DNA of 64,000 nt. Source: AC-32 sp963719275. Its GTDB lineage: Bacteria > Actinomycetota > Thermoleophilia > Gaiellales > Gaiellaceae. The notes below the pieces were generated by a model. That model had not been told where the DNA came from. It saw only the letters and a program-made list of their open reading frames with translations, and searched no databases. The translations under genes and the position numbers were made by a program. Below, piece by piece: positions 34,205-42,530 of this stretch; position 1 is the stretch's first letter; every line of letters starts with the position of its first letter. Location of the stretch: NCBI GenBank assembly GCA_963719275.1, contig CAVRBT010000015.1, positions 118,029 to 182,028 on the forward strand, in the 5' to 3' direction.

Positions 34205-35827
34205 TTACATCATCCCGCCCATGTCCGGCATGCCGGCGCCGGCGCCGGCCGGGGTCTTCTCCGGCGGCTCGGCGACGATCGCCTCGGTGGTCAGGATGTT
34301 CTTCGCGATCGAGGCCGCGTTCTGCAGCGCCGAGCGCGTGACCATCGTCGGGTCGATGATCCCGGCCTTCACGAGATCCTCGTACTCGCCGGTGTCGACG
34401 TTGAGACCGATGCCCTTGCCGGAGTGCCGGATCTTGTCGACGACCACCGAGCCCTCGAGGCCGGCGTTGTCGGCGAGCTGGCGGATCGGCTCCTCGAGCG
34501 ACCGCGCGACGATCGTCGCACCCGTGCGCTCGTCGCCCTCACCGCCCAGCTTGATCGCGTCCACCGCGTTCAGGAGGGCGACGCCGCCGCCCGGCACGAT
34601 GCCCTCCTCGAGGGCCGCGCGGGTTGCCTGCAGCGCGTCCTCGACGCGGTGCTTCTTCTCCTTCATCTCCGTCTCGGTCGCGGCGCCGACCTTGACGACG
34701 GCCACGCCGCCCGCGAGCTTCGCCAGGCGCTCCTGGAGCTTCTCGCGGTCGAAGTCGGAGTCGGTGTTCTCGATCTCGCTCTTCAGCTGCTTGATCCGGG
34801 CCTTGATCCCGTCCGAATCGCCGGCTCCGTCGATGATCGTGGTCGCGTCCTTCGTGACCACGACCCGGCGGGCGCGGCCGAGCTGCGAGAGCTTCGTGTT
34901 CTCGAGCTTGAGGCCCATCTCCTCGGTGATCACCTCGGCGCCGGTGAGGATCGCGATGTCCTCGAGCATCCGCTTGCGGCGGTCACCGAAGCCCGGCGCC
35001 TTCACGGCGACGGCGGTGAACGTGCCGCGCAGCTTGTTGACGACGATCGTCGCGAGCGACTCGCCCTCGACGTCCTCCGCCACGATCAGCAGCGGACGGC
35101 CCGCCTGGATGACCTGCTCGAGCACCGGCAGGATGTCCTTGACCGCGCCGATCTTCTGGTTCGCGACCAGGATGTACGGGTCCTCGAGGACGGCCTCCAT
35201 CCGCTCCGGGTCGGTGATCATGTACGGCGACAGGTAGCCCTTGTCGAACTGCATGCCCTCGGTGAACTCGAGCTCGAGGCCGAAGGTCTGGCCCTCCTCG
35301 ACGTTCACCACGCCGTCCTTGCCGACCTTGTCGATCGAGTCGGCGATGACGTCGCCGATCTCGCGCTCGCGCGCGGAGATCGTGGCGACCCGGGCGATGT
35401 CCTCCTTGCCCGAGATCTCCTTCGACTGCGACTTCAGGCTCTCGACGACCTGGTCGACCGCGCCCTCGATGCCGCGCTTCAGCCCCATCGGGTTCGCGCC
35501 GGCGGCAACGTTCTTCAGGCCCTCGCGGACGATCGCCTGAGCAAGCACGGTCGCCGTCGTCGTGCCGTCGCCCGCCACGTCGTTGGTCGCAGTCGCGACC
35601 TCGCGGACGAGCTGGGCGCCCTGGTTCTCGAAGACGTCTTCGACCTCGATCTCACGGGCGATGGTGACGCCGTCGTTGGTGATCGTCGGTGCGCCGAACT
35701 TCTTGTCGAGCACGACGTAGCGGCCCTTCGGGCCCAGGGTCACCTTGACCGCGTCGGCGAGGATGTTCACGCCGCGCTCGAGCGAGCGCCGCGCGTCCTC
35801 GTTGAACTTCAGCTCCTTATATGCCAT
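34205..35827 (-). CDS. groL: Chaperonin GroEL (Hsp60)
   Basis: ATP-dependent 60-kDa chaperonin; 14-mer that folds cytosolic proteins with GroES. The 540 residues begin MAYKELKFNEDARRSLERGV and include VTLGPKGRYVVLDKKFGAPT, the nucleotide loop GDGTTTATVLAQAIVREGLK, KVGAATETEMKEKKHRVEDA and GIVPGGGVALLNAVDAI. The C-terminus ends in the usual glycine/methionine tail GMPDMGGMM. It lies 25 bases downstream of groES and shares its CIRCE-regulated promoter. Confidence 0.98.
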   Translation of the reverse strand: MAYKELKFNEDARRSLERGVNILADAVKVTLGPKGRYVVLDKKFGAPTITNDGVTIAREIEVEDVFENQGAQLVREVATATNDVAGDGTTTATVLAQAIVREGLKNVAAGANPMGLKRGIEGAVDQVVESLKSQSKEISGKEDIARVATISAREREIGDVIADSIDKVGKDGVVNVEEGQTFGLELEFTEGMQFDKGYLSPYMITDPERMEAVLEDPYILVANQKIGAVKDILPVLEQVIQAGRPLLIVAEDVEGESLATIVVNKLRGTFTAVAVKAPGFGDRRKRMLEDIAILTGAEVITEEMGLKLENTKLSQLGRARRVVVTKDATTIIDGAGDSDGIKARIKQLKSEIENTDSDFDREKLQERLAKLAGGVAVVKVGAATETEMKEKKHRVEDALQATRAALEEGIVPGGGVALLNAVDAIKLGGEGDERTGATIVARSLEEPIRQLADNAGLEGSVVVDKIRHSGKGIGLNVDTGEYEDLVKAGIIDPTMVTRSALQNAASIAKNILTTEAIVAEPPEKTPAGAGAGMPDMGGMM

Positions 35828-35852
35828 CTAGTTCCTCCTTCGGCCGCGCGCG

Positions 35853-36194
35853 CTATGCAGTCGCGCCGGCCATCTCCTTCTTCTTCTTCGAGCCCTTCGA
35901 GCCGCCGCCCACGACCTTGGCCAGGACGTCGGTCTCCCGCAGCACGAGCACGTCGTCGGTGCCGAGCTTGATCTCCGTGCCGCCGTACTTGGAGAAGATG
36001 ATCTCGTCGCCCTCGGCGACGTCCATCGGCACGAGCTCGCCCTTGTCGTTGCGGGCGCCCGGGCCGACCGCCAGCACGCGGCCGCGCTGCGGCTTCTCCT
36101 TGGCGGTGTCGGGCAGGACGATGCCGCTCGCCGTCGTCTCCTCGTCCTCGAGGGCTTCGACGATCAGGCGGTCGCCCAGTGGCTGTAGGTTCAT
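35853..36194 (-). CDS. groS: Co-chaperonin GroES (Hsp10) with lysine-rich tail
   Basis: Lid of the GroEL chamber. From the ATG at 36194: MNLQPLGDRLIVEALEDEET, mobile loop ETTASGIVLPDTAKEKPQRG, YGGTEIKLGTDDVLVLRETD. It has 113 residues; the extra ~15 residues over the usual 95-100 form a C-terminal tail GGGSKGSKKKKEMAGATA that is unusual for GroES. An excellent ribosome site (GAAGGAGGGG) precedes the start. First gene of the groESL operon. Confidence 0.96.
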   Translation of the reverse strand: MNLQPLGDRLIVEALEDEETTASGIVLPDTAKEKPQRGRVLAVGPGARNDKGELVPMDVAEGDEIIFSKYGGTEIKLGTDDVLVLRETDVLAKVVGGGSKGSKKKKEMAGATA

Positions 36195-36232
36195 CCAGCC
36201 CCTCCTTCGGTGTAGCGACTTTGTGACAGGGT

Positions 36233-36259
36233 CTGGCACTCTCGTTGTCGGAGTGCCAG
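36233..36259. promoter_or_regulatory. CIRCE operator (HrcA site) upstream of groESL
   Basis: Inverted repeat CTGGCACTC-N9-GAGTGCCAG, 39 bases upstream of the groES start. It matches the CIRCE consensus TTAGCACTC-N9-GAGTGCTAA in the core GCACTC-N9-GAGTGC. HrcA repression of groESL is expected. The NUDIX gene starts 50 bases on the other side, so it could also be affected. Confidence 0.9.
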
Positions 36260-36308
36260 GGCAGTTTATCGCTTCCGGTGAGAGTCGTGCAAAGGACGGT
36301 CGCTCGGC

Positions 36309-36770
36309 GTGCGTGCGTCTGTTACAAACGCGGGAGTGAAGCGGGAGTTCTCCGCGGGTGGTGTCCTCGTTCGACGCCTGCGCGGCGAGTGGGTCTTCGC
36401 CGCGATCCGACCGGCGGGCAAGCCGGAGGGTCTCTGGGCGCTGCCGAAGGGACGTATCGACCGCGGCGAGTCCGCCGAGGCGACCGCGCTGCGCGAGGTC
36501 GCGGAGGAGACCGGCGCCGAGGGCACGTCCTTCGGCAAGCTCGGCGACATCCGCTACGTCTTCACCTGGAGCGGGGAGCGGGTCTTCAAGGTCGTGAGCT
36601 TCTACCTCGTCCGCTACTCGCGCGGCCGTCTCGGCGACCTGCCGCCCGCGACGGCGCACGAGGTCGCCGAGGTGCGGTGGCTCCTGCTCGCCGAAGGGCC
36701 GCGCCTGCTCGCGTACAAGGGCGAGCGGGAGATGGCGGCGAAGGCGCTCGAGGCCGTGAGGGCACTATGA
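36309..36770 (+). CDS. NUDIX hydrolase
   Basis: Pyrophosphohydrolase for a nucleoside-diphosphate-linked substrate. The 153-residue protein has the complete Nudix box GRIDRGESAEATALREVAEE followed by TG (GX5EX7REUXEEXGU). The flanks LWALPKGRID and VFTWSGERVFKVVSFYLVRY recall diadenosine-polyphosphate or MutT-like hydrolases. Start uncertain: GTG at 36309 or at 36336 (VKREFSAGG). Followed after 13 bases by the ASCH gene. Confidence 0.88.
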   Translation: MRASVTNAGVKREFSAGGVLVRRLRGEWVFAAIRPAGKPEGLWALPKGRIDRGESAEATALREVAEETGAEGTSFGKLGDIRYVFTWSGERVFKVVSFYLVRYSRGRLGDLPPATAHEVAEVRWLLLAEGPRLLAYKGEREMAAKALEAVRAL

Positions 36771-36783
36771 TCCCCCGCGCCTC

Positions 36784-37158
36784 GTGGCAGGAGACGACGA
36801 CGCCGTGTATGCGCTCAACTTCTACTCGCCGATGGTGGCGGACCAGCTGCGCAGCGGCCGTAAGACGGCGACCATCCGCCTCGGCGACAAGTCCCGCAAG
36901 TACCGCAAGGGCATGATCGTCCAGGTGCTCGCGGGCACGCGCTTCAGCCCGCGGCAACGGATCTTCGACGCGGTGATCGACAAGGTCGAGGTGAAGACGC
37001 TGCGCGACCTGTCGCCGCGCGAGATCGAGCACGACAACCCGGAGATCCGGCGGCCGGAGGAGATGGCGTCGTTCCTCGGCCAGCTCTACAACCGCGAGGT
37101 CGGCGACGACGACGTCGTCACGGTGATCCGGTTCTCCGAAATACGGCCTACGGCCTAA
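36784..37158 (+). CDS. ASCH-domain protein
   Basis: Small beta-barrel RNA-binding-type domain related to PUA. 124 residues: ALNFYSPMVADQLRSGRKTA with the conserved K-T-x-T/A-I-R strand (KTATIRLGD), RKYRKGMIVQVLAGTRFSPR, and a helix DLSPREIEHDNPEIRRPEEM. Proposed roles are RNA binding, coactivation or nucleoside-related catalysis; nothing here decides. A GTG start is used at 36784; VYALNFYSP at 36805 is an alternative. Probably co-transcribed with the NUDIX gene. Confidence 0.78.
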   Translation: MAGDDDAVYALNFYSPMVADQLRSGRKTATIRLGDKSRKYRKGMIVQVLAGTRFSPRQRIFDAVIDKVEVKTLRDLSPREIEHDNPEIRRPEEMASFLGQLYNREVGDDDVVTVIRFSEIRPTA

Positions 37159-37229
37159 CCCGCGCAGACTCCGGCCTTCGGCCTCCGCTGCACGCTGGCG
37201 AAACTCGCCGCGCTGCTCAGGTTCAGACT

Positions 37230-38129
37230 ATGGCGGTGCTGGTTCTGGCCCGGGAGCAGGTCGAGGCGCTGCTGGACGTCGACCTGCTGCTCGAGCGACT
37301 GGAGAGGGCCTTCGTGGAGCTGAGCGCTGGGCGCGCGTCGGTGCCGCCGCGGGTGGCAGCGTTCGCGCCCGACGGCCTGCTCGCCGCGATGCCGGGCTAC
37401 GTCGACGGGGTGCTCGAGGCGAAGCTCGTCTCGGTCTTCCCGGGGCACGACCCGTCGCACCAGGCGCTGATCGCGGTCTTCGACGCCGCGACCGGGACGC
37501 CGAAGGCGATGATGGACGGGACGCACATCACCGCGGTGCGCACCGGGGCGAGCTCGGCGGTGGCGACGCGGGCGCTGGCGCGGAAGGACGCTCGGGTCCT
37601 CGCCGTGCTCGGCGCCGGGGTGCAGGCACGGTCGCACCTCGATGCGGTGGGGCGCGTGCGGGAGTTCGAGGAGGTTCGGGTCGCCTCGCGGACGTTCGCG
37701 CACGCGCAGACGCTCGCCGGCGAGGTCGGGGCGGCGGCGGTCGAGTCATTCGAGGAGGCCGTGCGCGGGGCGGACGTCGTCTGTTGCTGCACGCACGCCT
37801 CGGAGCCGATCGTGCGTCGCGACTGGTTCGCCCCAGGCGCCCACGTCTGCTCGGTCGGCGCATCGCAGGAGGGGCCGGAGCTGGACGCCGAGACCGTGCG
37901 CGCGGGCCTGCTCTCCGTCGAGTCGCGCGTCGCCTTCGAGCCGCCGCCTGCCGGTGCGTTCGAGCTGCAGGGCCTTGATCGAGAGGCCGCCGTCGAGCTC
38001 GGCGAGGTGCTGAGCGGCGCGCGCGAGGGCCGCACGAGTGACGAGCAGATCACCGTCTACAAGTCGATGGGCCACGCGGTCGAGGACGCGGCGGCGGCGG
38101 CGCTGGTGCTCGAACGCGCGGAGGCCTAG
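37230..38129 (+). CDS. Ornithine cyclodeaminase/mu-crystallin family protein 2
   Basis: 299-residue paralogue of the gene at 21447. It has GTHITAVRTGASSAVATRAL (substrate side), the Rossmann loop VLAVLGAGVQARSHLDAVGR, CCTHASEPIVRRDWFAPGAH and the C-terminal DEQITVYKSMGHAVEDAAAA. It is an NAD(P)-dependent cyclodeaminase, imine reductase or amino acid dehydrogenase; the substrate is not determinable. It is followed by the second MITE-like element. Confidence 0.85.
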   Translation: MAVLVLAREQVEALLDVDLLLERLERAFVELSAGRASVPPRVAAFAPDGLLAAMPGYVDGVLEAKLVSVFPGHDPSHQALIAVFDAATGTPKAMMDGTHITAVRTGASSAVATRALARKDARVLAVLGAGVQARSHLDAVGRVREFEEVRVASRTFAHAQTLAGEVGAAAVESFEEAVRGADVVCCCTHASEPIVRRDWFAPGAHVCSVGASQEGPELDAETVRAGLLSVESRVAFEPPPAGAFELQGLDREAAVELGEVLSGAREGRTSDEQITVYKSMGHAVEDAAAAALVLERAEA

Positions 38130-38142
38130 GGGCAGCCGAACC

Positions 38143-38277
38143 AACCGGGGTCAGGTCTTGCCTTGCCGCAATTCTGCGCCGAAACCGCAATAGTTCGTCC
38201 CCGCGTCTGGAAGAAACGTGGCGCTTCTCTTCCATGGGTTCCGCAAGATGTGGCAGTGCAAGACCTGACCCCGGGTT
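38143..38277 (+). mobile_element. MITE-like element 2 with terminal inverted repeats
   Basis: A 135-base element with ends CCGGGGTCAGGTCTTGC and GCAAGACCTGACCCCGG, the same as element 1 at 17221. The interior is related (shared TCTGCGCCGA and CGCAA..G.TCG) and has its own TGGAAG/CTTCCA stem. It is non-coding. It lies between the 3' ends of two convergent genes. Confidence 0.75.
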
Positions 38278-38286
38278 TGGCGCGGG

Positions 38287-38562
38287 CTAGCGCTCGCGGC
38301 GGATCTTGACGCCGAAGTGCTCCGGCGGGCGCAGCTCCGCGCCGCACTCCTCGCACTCGACCGCGAACGCCGAGGCGAAGCGCGCACCGCAGCCCGGGCA
38401 CCGCGACCGCAGCTCGCCGCCGCACTGCGGGCATTCGGCAGGCACCTCGTCCACGAACTCCTCGAAGTAGCGCTGCACGAAACCGCAGCCGAGGCAGAAG
38501 GCGACCCAGTCGCCGAGCGTCTTGCGCCGCTCCTCCTGCACCCAGTTCCGCGCTCTCCCCAC
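38287..38562 (-). CDS. Double zinc-ribbon protein, function unknown
   Basis: A 91-residue protein (MGRARNWVQEERRKTLGDWV) with four CxxC pairs: CLGCGF, CPQCGG, CPGCGA and CEECGA, enough for two zinc-ribbon sites. The middle segment QRYFEEFVDEVPAE spaces the first pair. Small zinc-ribbon proteins of this sort commonly bind nucleic acid or serve as regulators, but there is no basis for a specific role. Divergent from the pdhA-like gene. Confidence 0.7.
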   Translation of the reverse strand: MGRARNWVQEERRKTLGDWVAFCLGCGFVQRYFEEFVDEVPAECPQCGGELRSRCPGCGARFASAFAVECEECGAELRPPEHFGVKIRRER

Positions 38563-38602
38563 AGGGCGACTGTAGCCAGACCGATCGCTAGAGTTCCGCG
38601 CG

Positions 38603-39649
38603 ATGGCGATCGCGCGTGAAGCCGGGCCCGTCGGCTCGCTGCAGGAAGTCAGGGAGGCAGGCCTCGACCGCGAGGATCTGCTCGCCGTCTACCGCAACAT
38701 GCTGATCACGCGCGGGATCGAGGAGCGCGGCCACATCCTCTACAAGCAGGGCAAGATCCCGGGCTCGTTCTACACGGGCCGCGGAAACGAGGCCGCGAGC
38801 GTCGGCGTCGCCACCGCGATGGGCTCTGAGGACGTCGGCACGCCGCTGCACCGCGACATGGGCGTCCACGTGACGCGCGGCGTCGAGCCCTGGCGGATCT
38901 TCGCGCAGTACATGGGCCGCGCCGACGGGCCGACGAAGGGCAGGGACGGAAACGTCCACATGGCCGACTCGAAGCTCGGGCTGCTGGCCATGGTCAGCCA
39001 CCTGCCCGCGATGCTGCCGGTCGCGGTCGGCTGCGCACTCGCCTTCCGCATCCGCGAGGAGCACCGGGTCGCGGTCGGCTGGTTCGGCGAGGGCGCCTCC
39101 GCGCGCGGCGACACGCACGAGGCGATGAACCTGGCCGGTGTGCGCAAGCTCCCGGTCGTGTTCATCTGCGACAACAACCAGTGGGCGTACTCGACACCGA
39201 CGTACCTCGAGTACGCGACCGAGCATGTTGCCGACCGCGCCGAGGCCTACGGCTTCGAGGGCGTGGTCGTCGACGGCAACGACGTGCTGGCCGTCTACCG
39301 CGAGGCCAAGCGCGCCATCGAGAAGGCGCGTGGCGGCGGCGGGCCGACGCTGCTCGAGTGCCTGACCCTCCGCATGGAGGGCCACGCCGTGCATGACGAC
39401 GCCTTCTACGTCCCGAAGGACATGTTCGAGCGCTGGGCCGCGAACGACCCGATCGAGCGCTTCCGCACCTGGCTGTTCGAGCACGCCGACCTGACGGGAG
39501 AGCAGGAGGATGAGATCTCCGCCGGCGTGAAGCGACTGCTGAACGACGCGCTGCAGCGCGCGGAGGAGTCGCCGCTGCCGGATCCGTCGTCGCTGCTCGA
39601 CGGCGTCTTCGCGACTCCCGAGGATCTCGACACGCCGCACCACAAGTAA
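38603..39649 (+). CDS. 2-oxo acid (pyruvate-type) dehydrogenase E1, alpha subunit
   Basis: Thiamine-diphosphate-dependent decarboxylase subunit. The 348 residues contain YTGRGNEAASVGVATAMGSE, GRDGNVHMADSKLGLLAMVS, the ThDP-binding region GWFGEGASARGDTHEAMNLA and ICDNNQWAYSTPT. GEG replaces the more usual GDG, while the 25-30 residue spacing to NN is kept. LRMEGHAVHDDAFYVP contains the regulatory-loop His. First gene of an E1alpha-E1beta-E2 operon. Pyruvate, branched-chain keto acids or acetoin are possible substrates. Confidence 0.93.
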   Translation: MAIAREAGPVGSLQEVREAGLDREDLLAVYRNMLITRGIEERGHILYKQGKIPGSFYTGRGNEAASVGVATAMGSEDVGTPLHRDMGVHVTRGVEPWRIFAQYMGRADGPTKGRDGNVHMADSKLGLLAMVSHLPAMLPVAVGCALAFRIREEHRVAVGWFGEGASARGDTHEAMNLAGVRKLPVVFICDNNQWAYSTPTYLEYATEHVADRAEAYGFEGVVVDGNDVLAVYREAKRAIEKARGGGGPTLLECLTLRMEGHAVHDDAFYVPKDMFERWAANDPIERFRTWLFEHADLTGEQEDEISAGVKRLLNDALQRAEESPLPDPSSLLDGVFATPEDLDTPHHK

Positions 39650-39714
39650 ATGGTTCCTCCGGCAACAATCAGTGCGCCTCTCGCCCGCGATCTGTGTCGC
39701 GCTGCGGCGTCCTC

Positions 39715-39747
39715 GGAAGCCCCCGTGCTACCAGCACGCGGGCTTCC
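39715..39747 (+). promoter_or_regulatory. Long stem-loop between E1 alpha and E1 beta genes
   Basis: GGAAGCCCCCGTGCT and AGCACGCGGGCTTCC pair over 15 bases with one mismatch and an ACC loop. It lies in a 160-base gap inside an otherwise compact operon. There is no T-tract, so it looks more like an mRNA-processing or attenuation element than a terminator. Confidence 0.5.
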
Positions 39748-39809
39748 TGCGTCCTTGCATCGCTTGCAGCTCGCGACCGGGAGACGCGAGGTCGTCACCG
39801 GAGAAACCA

Positions 39810-40784
39810 TTGCCTGAGAAGACGTACCTGCAGGCGATCAGCGACGGTCTCCGCCAGGAGATGCGGCGCGACAAGCGCGTCTTCGTGATCGGCGAGGACG
39901 TCGGTGTCTACGGCGGCGCCTTCAAGGTCACGCTCGGCTTCCAGGAGGAGTTCGGGCCGTGGCGCGTGATCGACGCGCCGCTCTCCGAGACAGCGATCGT
40001 CGGGGGCTGCACCGGCGCAGCGATCATGGGCATGCGCCCGGTCGCGGAGATGCAGTTCGCCGACTTCATCTCGTGCGCGTGGGACCACCTCGTCACCGTC
40101 GCGGCCAAGCAGCGCTGGCGCGCGGGGACGCCGGTGCCGATCACCGTGCGGCTGCCCTCCGGTGGCGGCTTCAGCGGCGGCCCGTTTCACTCCCAGAACC
40201 CCGAGAGCTCGTTCGCGCACATCCCGGGCCTGAAGGTGATCTGCCCGGCAACGCCCGAGGACGCCAAGGGCCTGCTCGCGACCGCGATCCAAGATCCGAG
40301 CCCGTGCCTCTACTTCGAGCACAAGCACCTCTACCGGCGCCTGAAGGCCGAGGTCCCGGACGAGCGATTCGAGACGCCGTTCGGCAAGGCGCGGATCCAC
40401 CGCGAGGGCGAGGACGTCTCCGTGATCACCTGGGGCGCGATGGTGCACACCGCCGCCGAGGCGGCGCAGCAGCTCGAGGGTGAGGACATCTCCGTCGAGA
40501 TCATCGACCTGCGCACGCTGATCCCGTGGGACAAGCAGGCAGTCCTGGACAGCGTGTCGAAGACCTCCAAGGTGGTCGTGCTCCACGAGGACACCCACAC
40601 CGGCGGCTTCGGCGGCGAGATCGCGGCGACGATCGCGGAGGAGGCATTCGAGGACCTCGACGCGCCGCTGAGGCGGATCGCGGCGCCCGACTCGCCGGTG
40701 CCGTTCTCGCCGCAACTTGAGAAGGCCTTCATCCCGCAGGTCGAGGACGTCGTCGCCGGGATTCGCGAGGTGGCCGAGTACTGA
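39810..40784 (+). CDS. 2-oxo acid dehydrogenase E1, beta subunit
   Basis: Forms the alpha2beta2 E1 heterotetramer with the preceding product. The 324 residues from a TTG (LPEKTYLQAISDGLRQEMRR) preceded by GGAGA show VFVIGEDVGVYGGAFKVTLG, RVIDAPLSETAIVGGCTGAA, EMQFADFISCAWDHLVTVAA and LHEDTHTGGFGGEIAATIAE. Length and motifs are typical of PdhB/BkdB. The in-frame extension upstream of the TTG is non-homologous. The stop overlaps the E2 start by one base (TGATG). Confidence 0.94.
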   Translation: MPEKTYLQAISDGLRQEMRRDKRVFVIGEDVGVYGGAFKVTLGFQEEFGPWRVIDAPLSETAIVGGCTGAAIMGMRPVAEMQFADFISCAWDHLVTVAAKQRWRAGTPVPITVRLPSGGGFSGGPFHSQNPESSFAHIPGLKVICPATPEDAKGLLATAIQDPSPCLYFEHKHLYRRLKAEVPDERFETPFGKARIHREGEDVSVITWGAMVHTAAEAAQQLEGEDISVEIIDLRTLIPWDKQAVLDSVSKTSKVVVLHEDTHTGGFGGEIAATIAEEAFEDLDAPLRRIAAPDSPVPFSPQLEKAFIPQVEDVVAGIREVAEY

Positions 40785-42235
40785 TGGCCGCCACGGCTTC
40801 GATCGACGTCGTCATGCCGCAGATGGGCGTCTCCGTCTCCGAGGGGACGATCACGAAGTGGCTCAAGCAGGAAGGCGAGACGGTCGCGGCCGACGAGTCG
40901 CTGCTCGAGATCTCGACGGACAAGGTCGACACCGAAGTACCGAGCCCCGGCTCCGGGGTCGTCCAGCAGATCCTGGTGCAGGAGGGCGAGACCGTCGAGG
41001 TCGGGACGAAGCTCGCGGTAATCGCGCCCGAGGGCGCTGCTCCCGCCGAAGAGGCGCCGGCTCGACCCGAGCCCGCAGCGGAGGAGCCCGCCGCCGAGGC
41101 CGCGGCTCCGAGCGCGGAGCCCGAGGCGCCTGCGCCCGAGGCGGCTCCGCCGCCGCCCGAGCCCGAGCCCGCACCCGCGCCGCCTCAGGCGCCCGCGCCC
41201 GCGGCTGCCGACGGCGACGGTGCCGGGGAGAAAACGTTCATCTCGCCGGTGGTCGCGCGCATCGCCTCGGAGCACGGCGTCGATGTGAACCAGGTCTCGG
41301 GAACCGGCCGCGGCGGCCGCGTGACGAAGAAGGACATTCTCGCATTCGTCGAGTCCGGCGGCGCACAGGAGGCACAGGCTCCGCAACCCGAGCCGCAGGC
41401 TGCGGCACCGGCGGCACCCGAAGGTCCGCCCGAGCCGGTTCCGGCGCCGGAGCCGCAGCTCGAGGCACCTCCGGCCCCGGCCGCCGCGCCGCAACCGGCG
41501 ATGGCGCAGGCCGACGTCGAAGCGGGCGAGACCTTCGAGCCGATGAGCGCCATGCGTCGCGGGATCGCCGAGCACATGCGCCGCTCGCTCGATACGTCCG
41601 CGCACGTCACGAGCGCGATCGAGGTCGACATGTCGAACGTGGTCGCGATCCGCAAGAAGTTGAAGAGCGAATACCAGCGCTCCTACGGCGTTAACCCGAC
41701 GTACCTTTCCTTCGTCGCCCGCGCGACGGTGGAGACGCTGCGCGACTACCCGTGGATCAACGGCGAGCTACGCGGCGACCAGATCGTGACGCGCAACTAC
41801 GTCAACCTCGGGTTCGCGGTCGAGCTGGCCGACGGCAAGGGCCTGATCGTGCCGGTCGTCAAGCACGCGGAGGGGCTCAACCTGCTCGGGATGGCGCGCT
41901 TGGTCGCCGAGATCGCCCAGCGGGCCCGCGATAAGAAGCTGATGCCGGACGATGTTCAGGGAGGCACGTTCACGATCACCAACCCCGGCGGCTACGGCAC
42001 GTTCCACGGCACGCCGGTGATCAGCCAGCCGCAGGCCGCGATCCTTGGTACCTACGCCGTCGTGAAGCGGCCGTGGGTGATCCAGGACAACCGTGGCGAG
42101 GACGTGATCGCGATCCGGCCGATCATGAACCTGACGCTCACGTACGACCACAGGCTGGTGGACGGCGCGCTTGCAGGGCGCTTCCTGCGGGACCTGCGCG
42201 AGCGGCTCGAGACCTGGAGCGAGGACAACTACTGA
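40784..42235 (+). CDS. Dihydrolipoamide acyltransferase (E2) of the 2-oxo acid dehydrogenase
   Basis: Core subunit with a swinging lipoyl arm. Of 483 residues, 1-80 form a lipoyl domain with the lipoylated lysine in LLEISTDKVDTEVPSPGSG. Then comes an alanine/proline/glutamate-rich linker, a peripheral-subunit-binding domain (FISPVVARIASEHGVDVNQV) around 150-185, a second Ala/Pro linker, and the catalytic acyltransferase domain from ~250, ending YDHRLVDGALAGRFLRDLRE (HxxxDG). One lipoyl domain only. The lipB gene nearby (43349) and frameshifted lipA (46882) would supply its cofactor. Confidence 0.95.
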   Translation: MAATASIDVVMPQMGVSVSEGTITKWLKQEGETVAADESLLEISTDKVDTEVPSPGSGVVQQILVQEGETVEVGTKLAVIAPEGAAPAEEAPARPEPAAEEPAAEAAAPSAEPEAPAPEAAPPPPEPEPAPAPPQAPAPAAADGDGAGEKTFISPVVARIASEHGVDVNQVSGTGRGGRVTKKDILAFVESGGAQEAQAPQPEPQAAAPAAPEGPPEPVPAPEPQLEAPPAPAAAPQPAMAQADVEAGETFEPMSAMRRGIAEHMRRSLDTSAHVTSAIEVDMSNVVAIRKKLKSEYQRSYGVNPTYLSFVARATVETLRDYPWINGELRGDQIVTRNYVNLGFAVELADGKGLIVPVVKHAEGLNLLGMARLVAEIAQRARDKKLMPDDVQGGTFTITNPGGYGTFHGTPVISQPQAAILGTYAVVKRPWVIQDNRGEDVIAIRPIMNLTLTYDHRLVDGALAGRFLRDLRERLETWSEDNY

Positions 42236-42236
42236 G

Positions 42237-42530
42237 GTGAGCCTGCCCTGGGACGAGCCGGGCTGGCTCGACCGGGCGACGAGCTGGATCGACGGGCAGG
42301 TCGAGCGAACCGGCGAGGTCGAGCTCGAGCGGACGCGGCCGTGGGCCGCGGTCGCGCGCGTGCCGACCCCCGAGGGCGTCCTGGCGCCGATCGGCCGCGC
42401 TCGCGTGTGGCAGCGAACATTGGTGGGCGTCCAGCGCGACCCCAGCGCGGAGTTCGGCGAGCCGGTCGCTGCGTGGCTCGAGATCCAGCGCGGGATCGCC
42501 GACGGCTCGATCCGGCTCGGCGGCGCCTAG
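42237..42530 (+). CDS. Short protein resembling the N-terminus of a phosphotransferase
   Basis: 97 residues from a GTG (VSLPWDEPGWLDRATSWIDG). The first ~45 residues (ERTRPWAAVARVPTPEGV) look like the start of APH-family kinases, which would then continue into the ATP-lysine strand. Here the sequence instead changes to VWQRTLVGVQRDPSAEFGEP and stops. It may be a remnant joined in frame to unrelated sequence or a genuine small protein. It lies just two bases past the E2 stop. Confidence 0.45.
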   Translation: MSLPWDEPGWLDRATSWIDGQVERTGEVELERTRPWAAVARVPTPEGVLAPIGRARVWQRTLVGVQRDPSAEFGEPVAAWLEIQRGIADGSIRLGGA

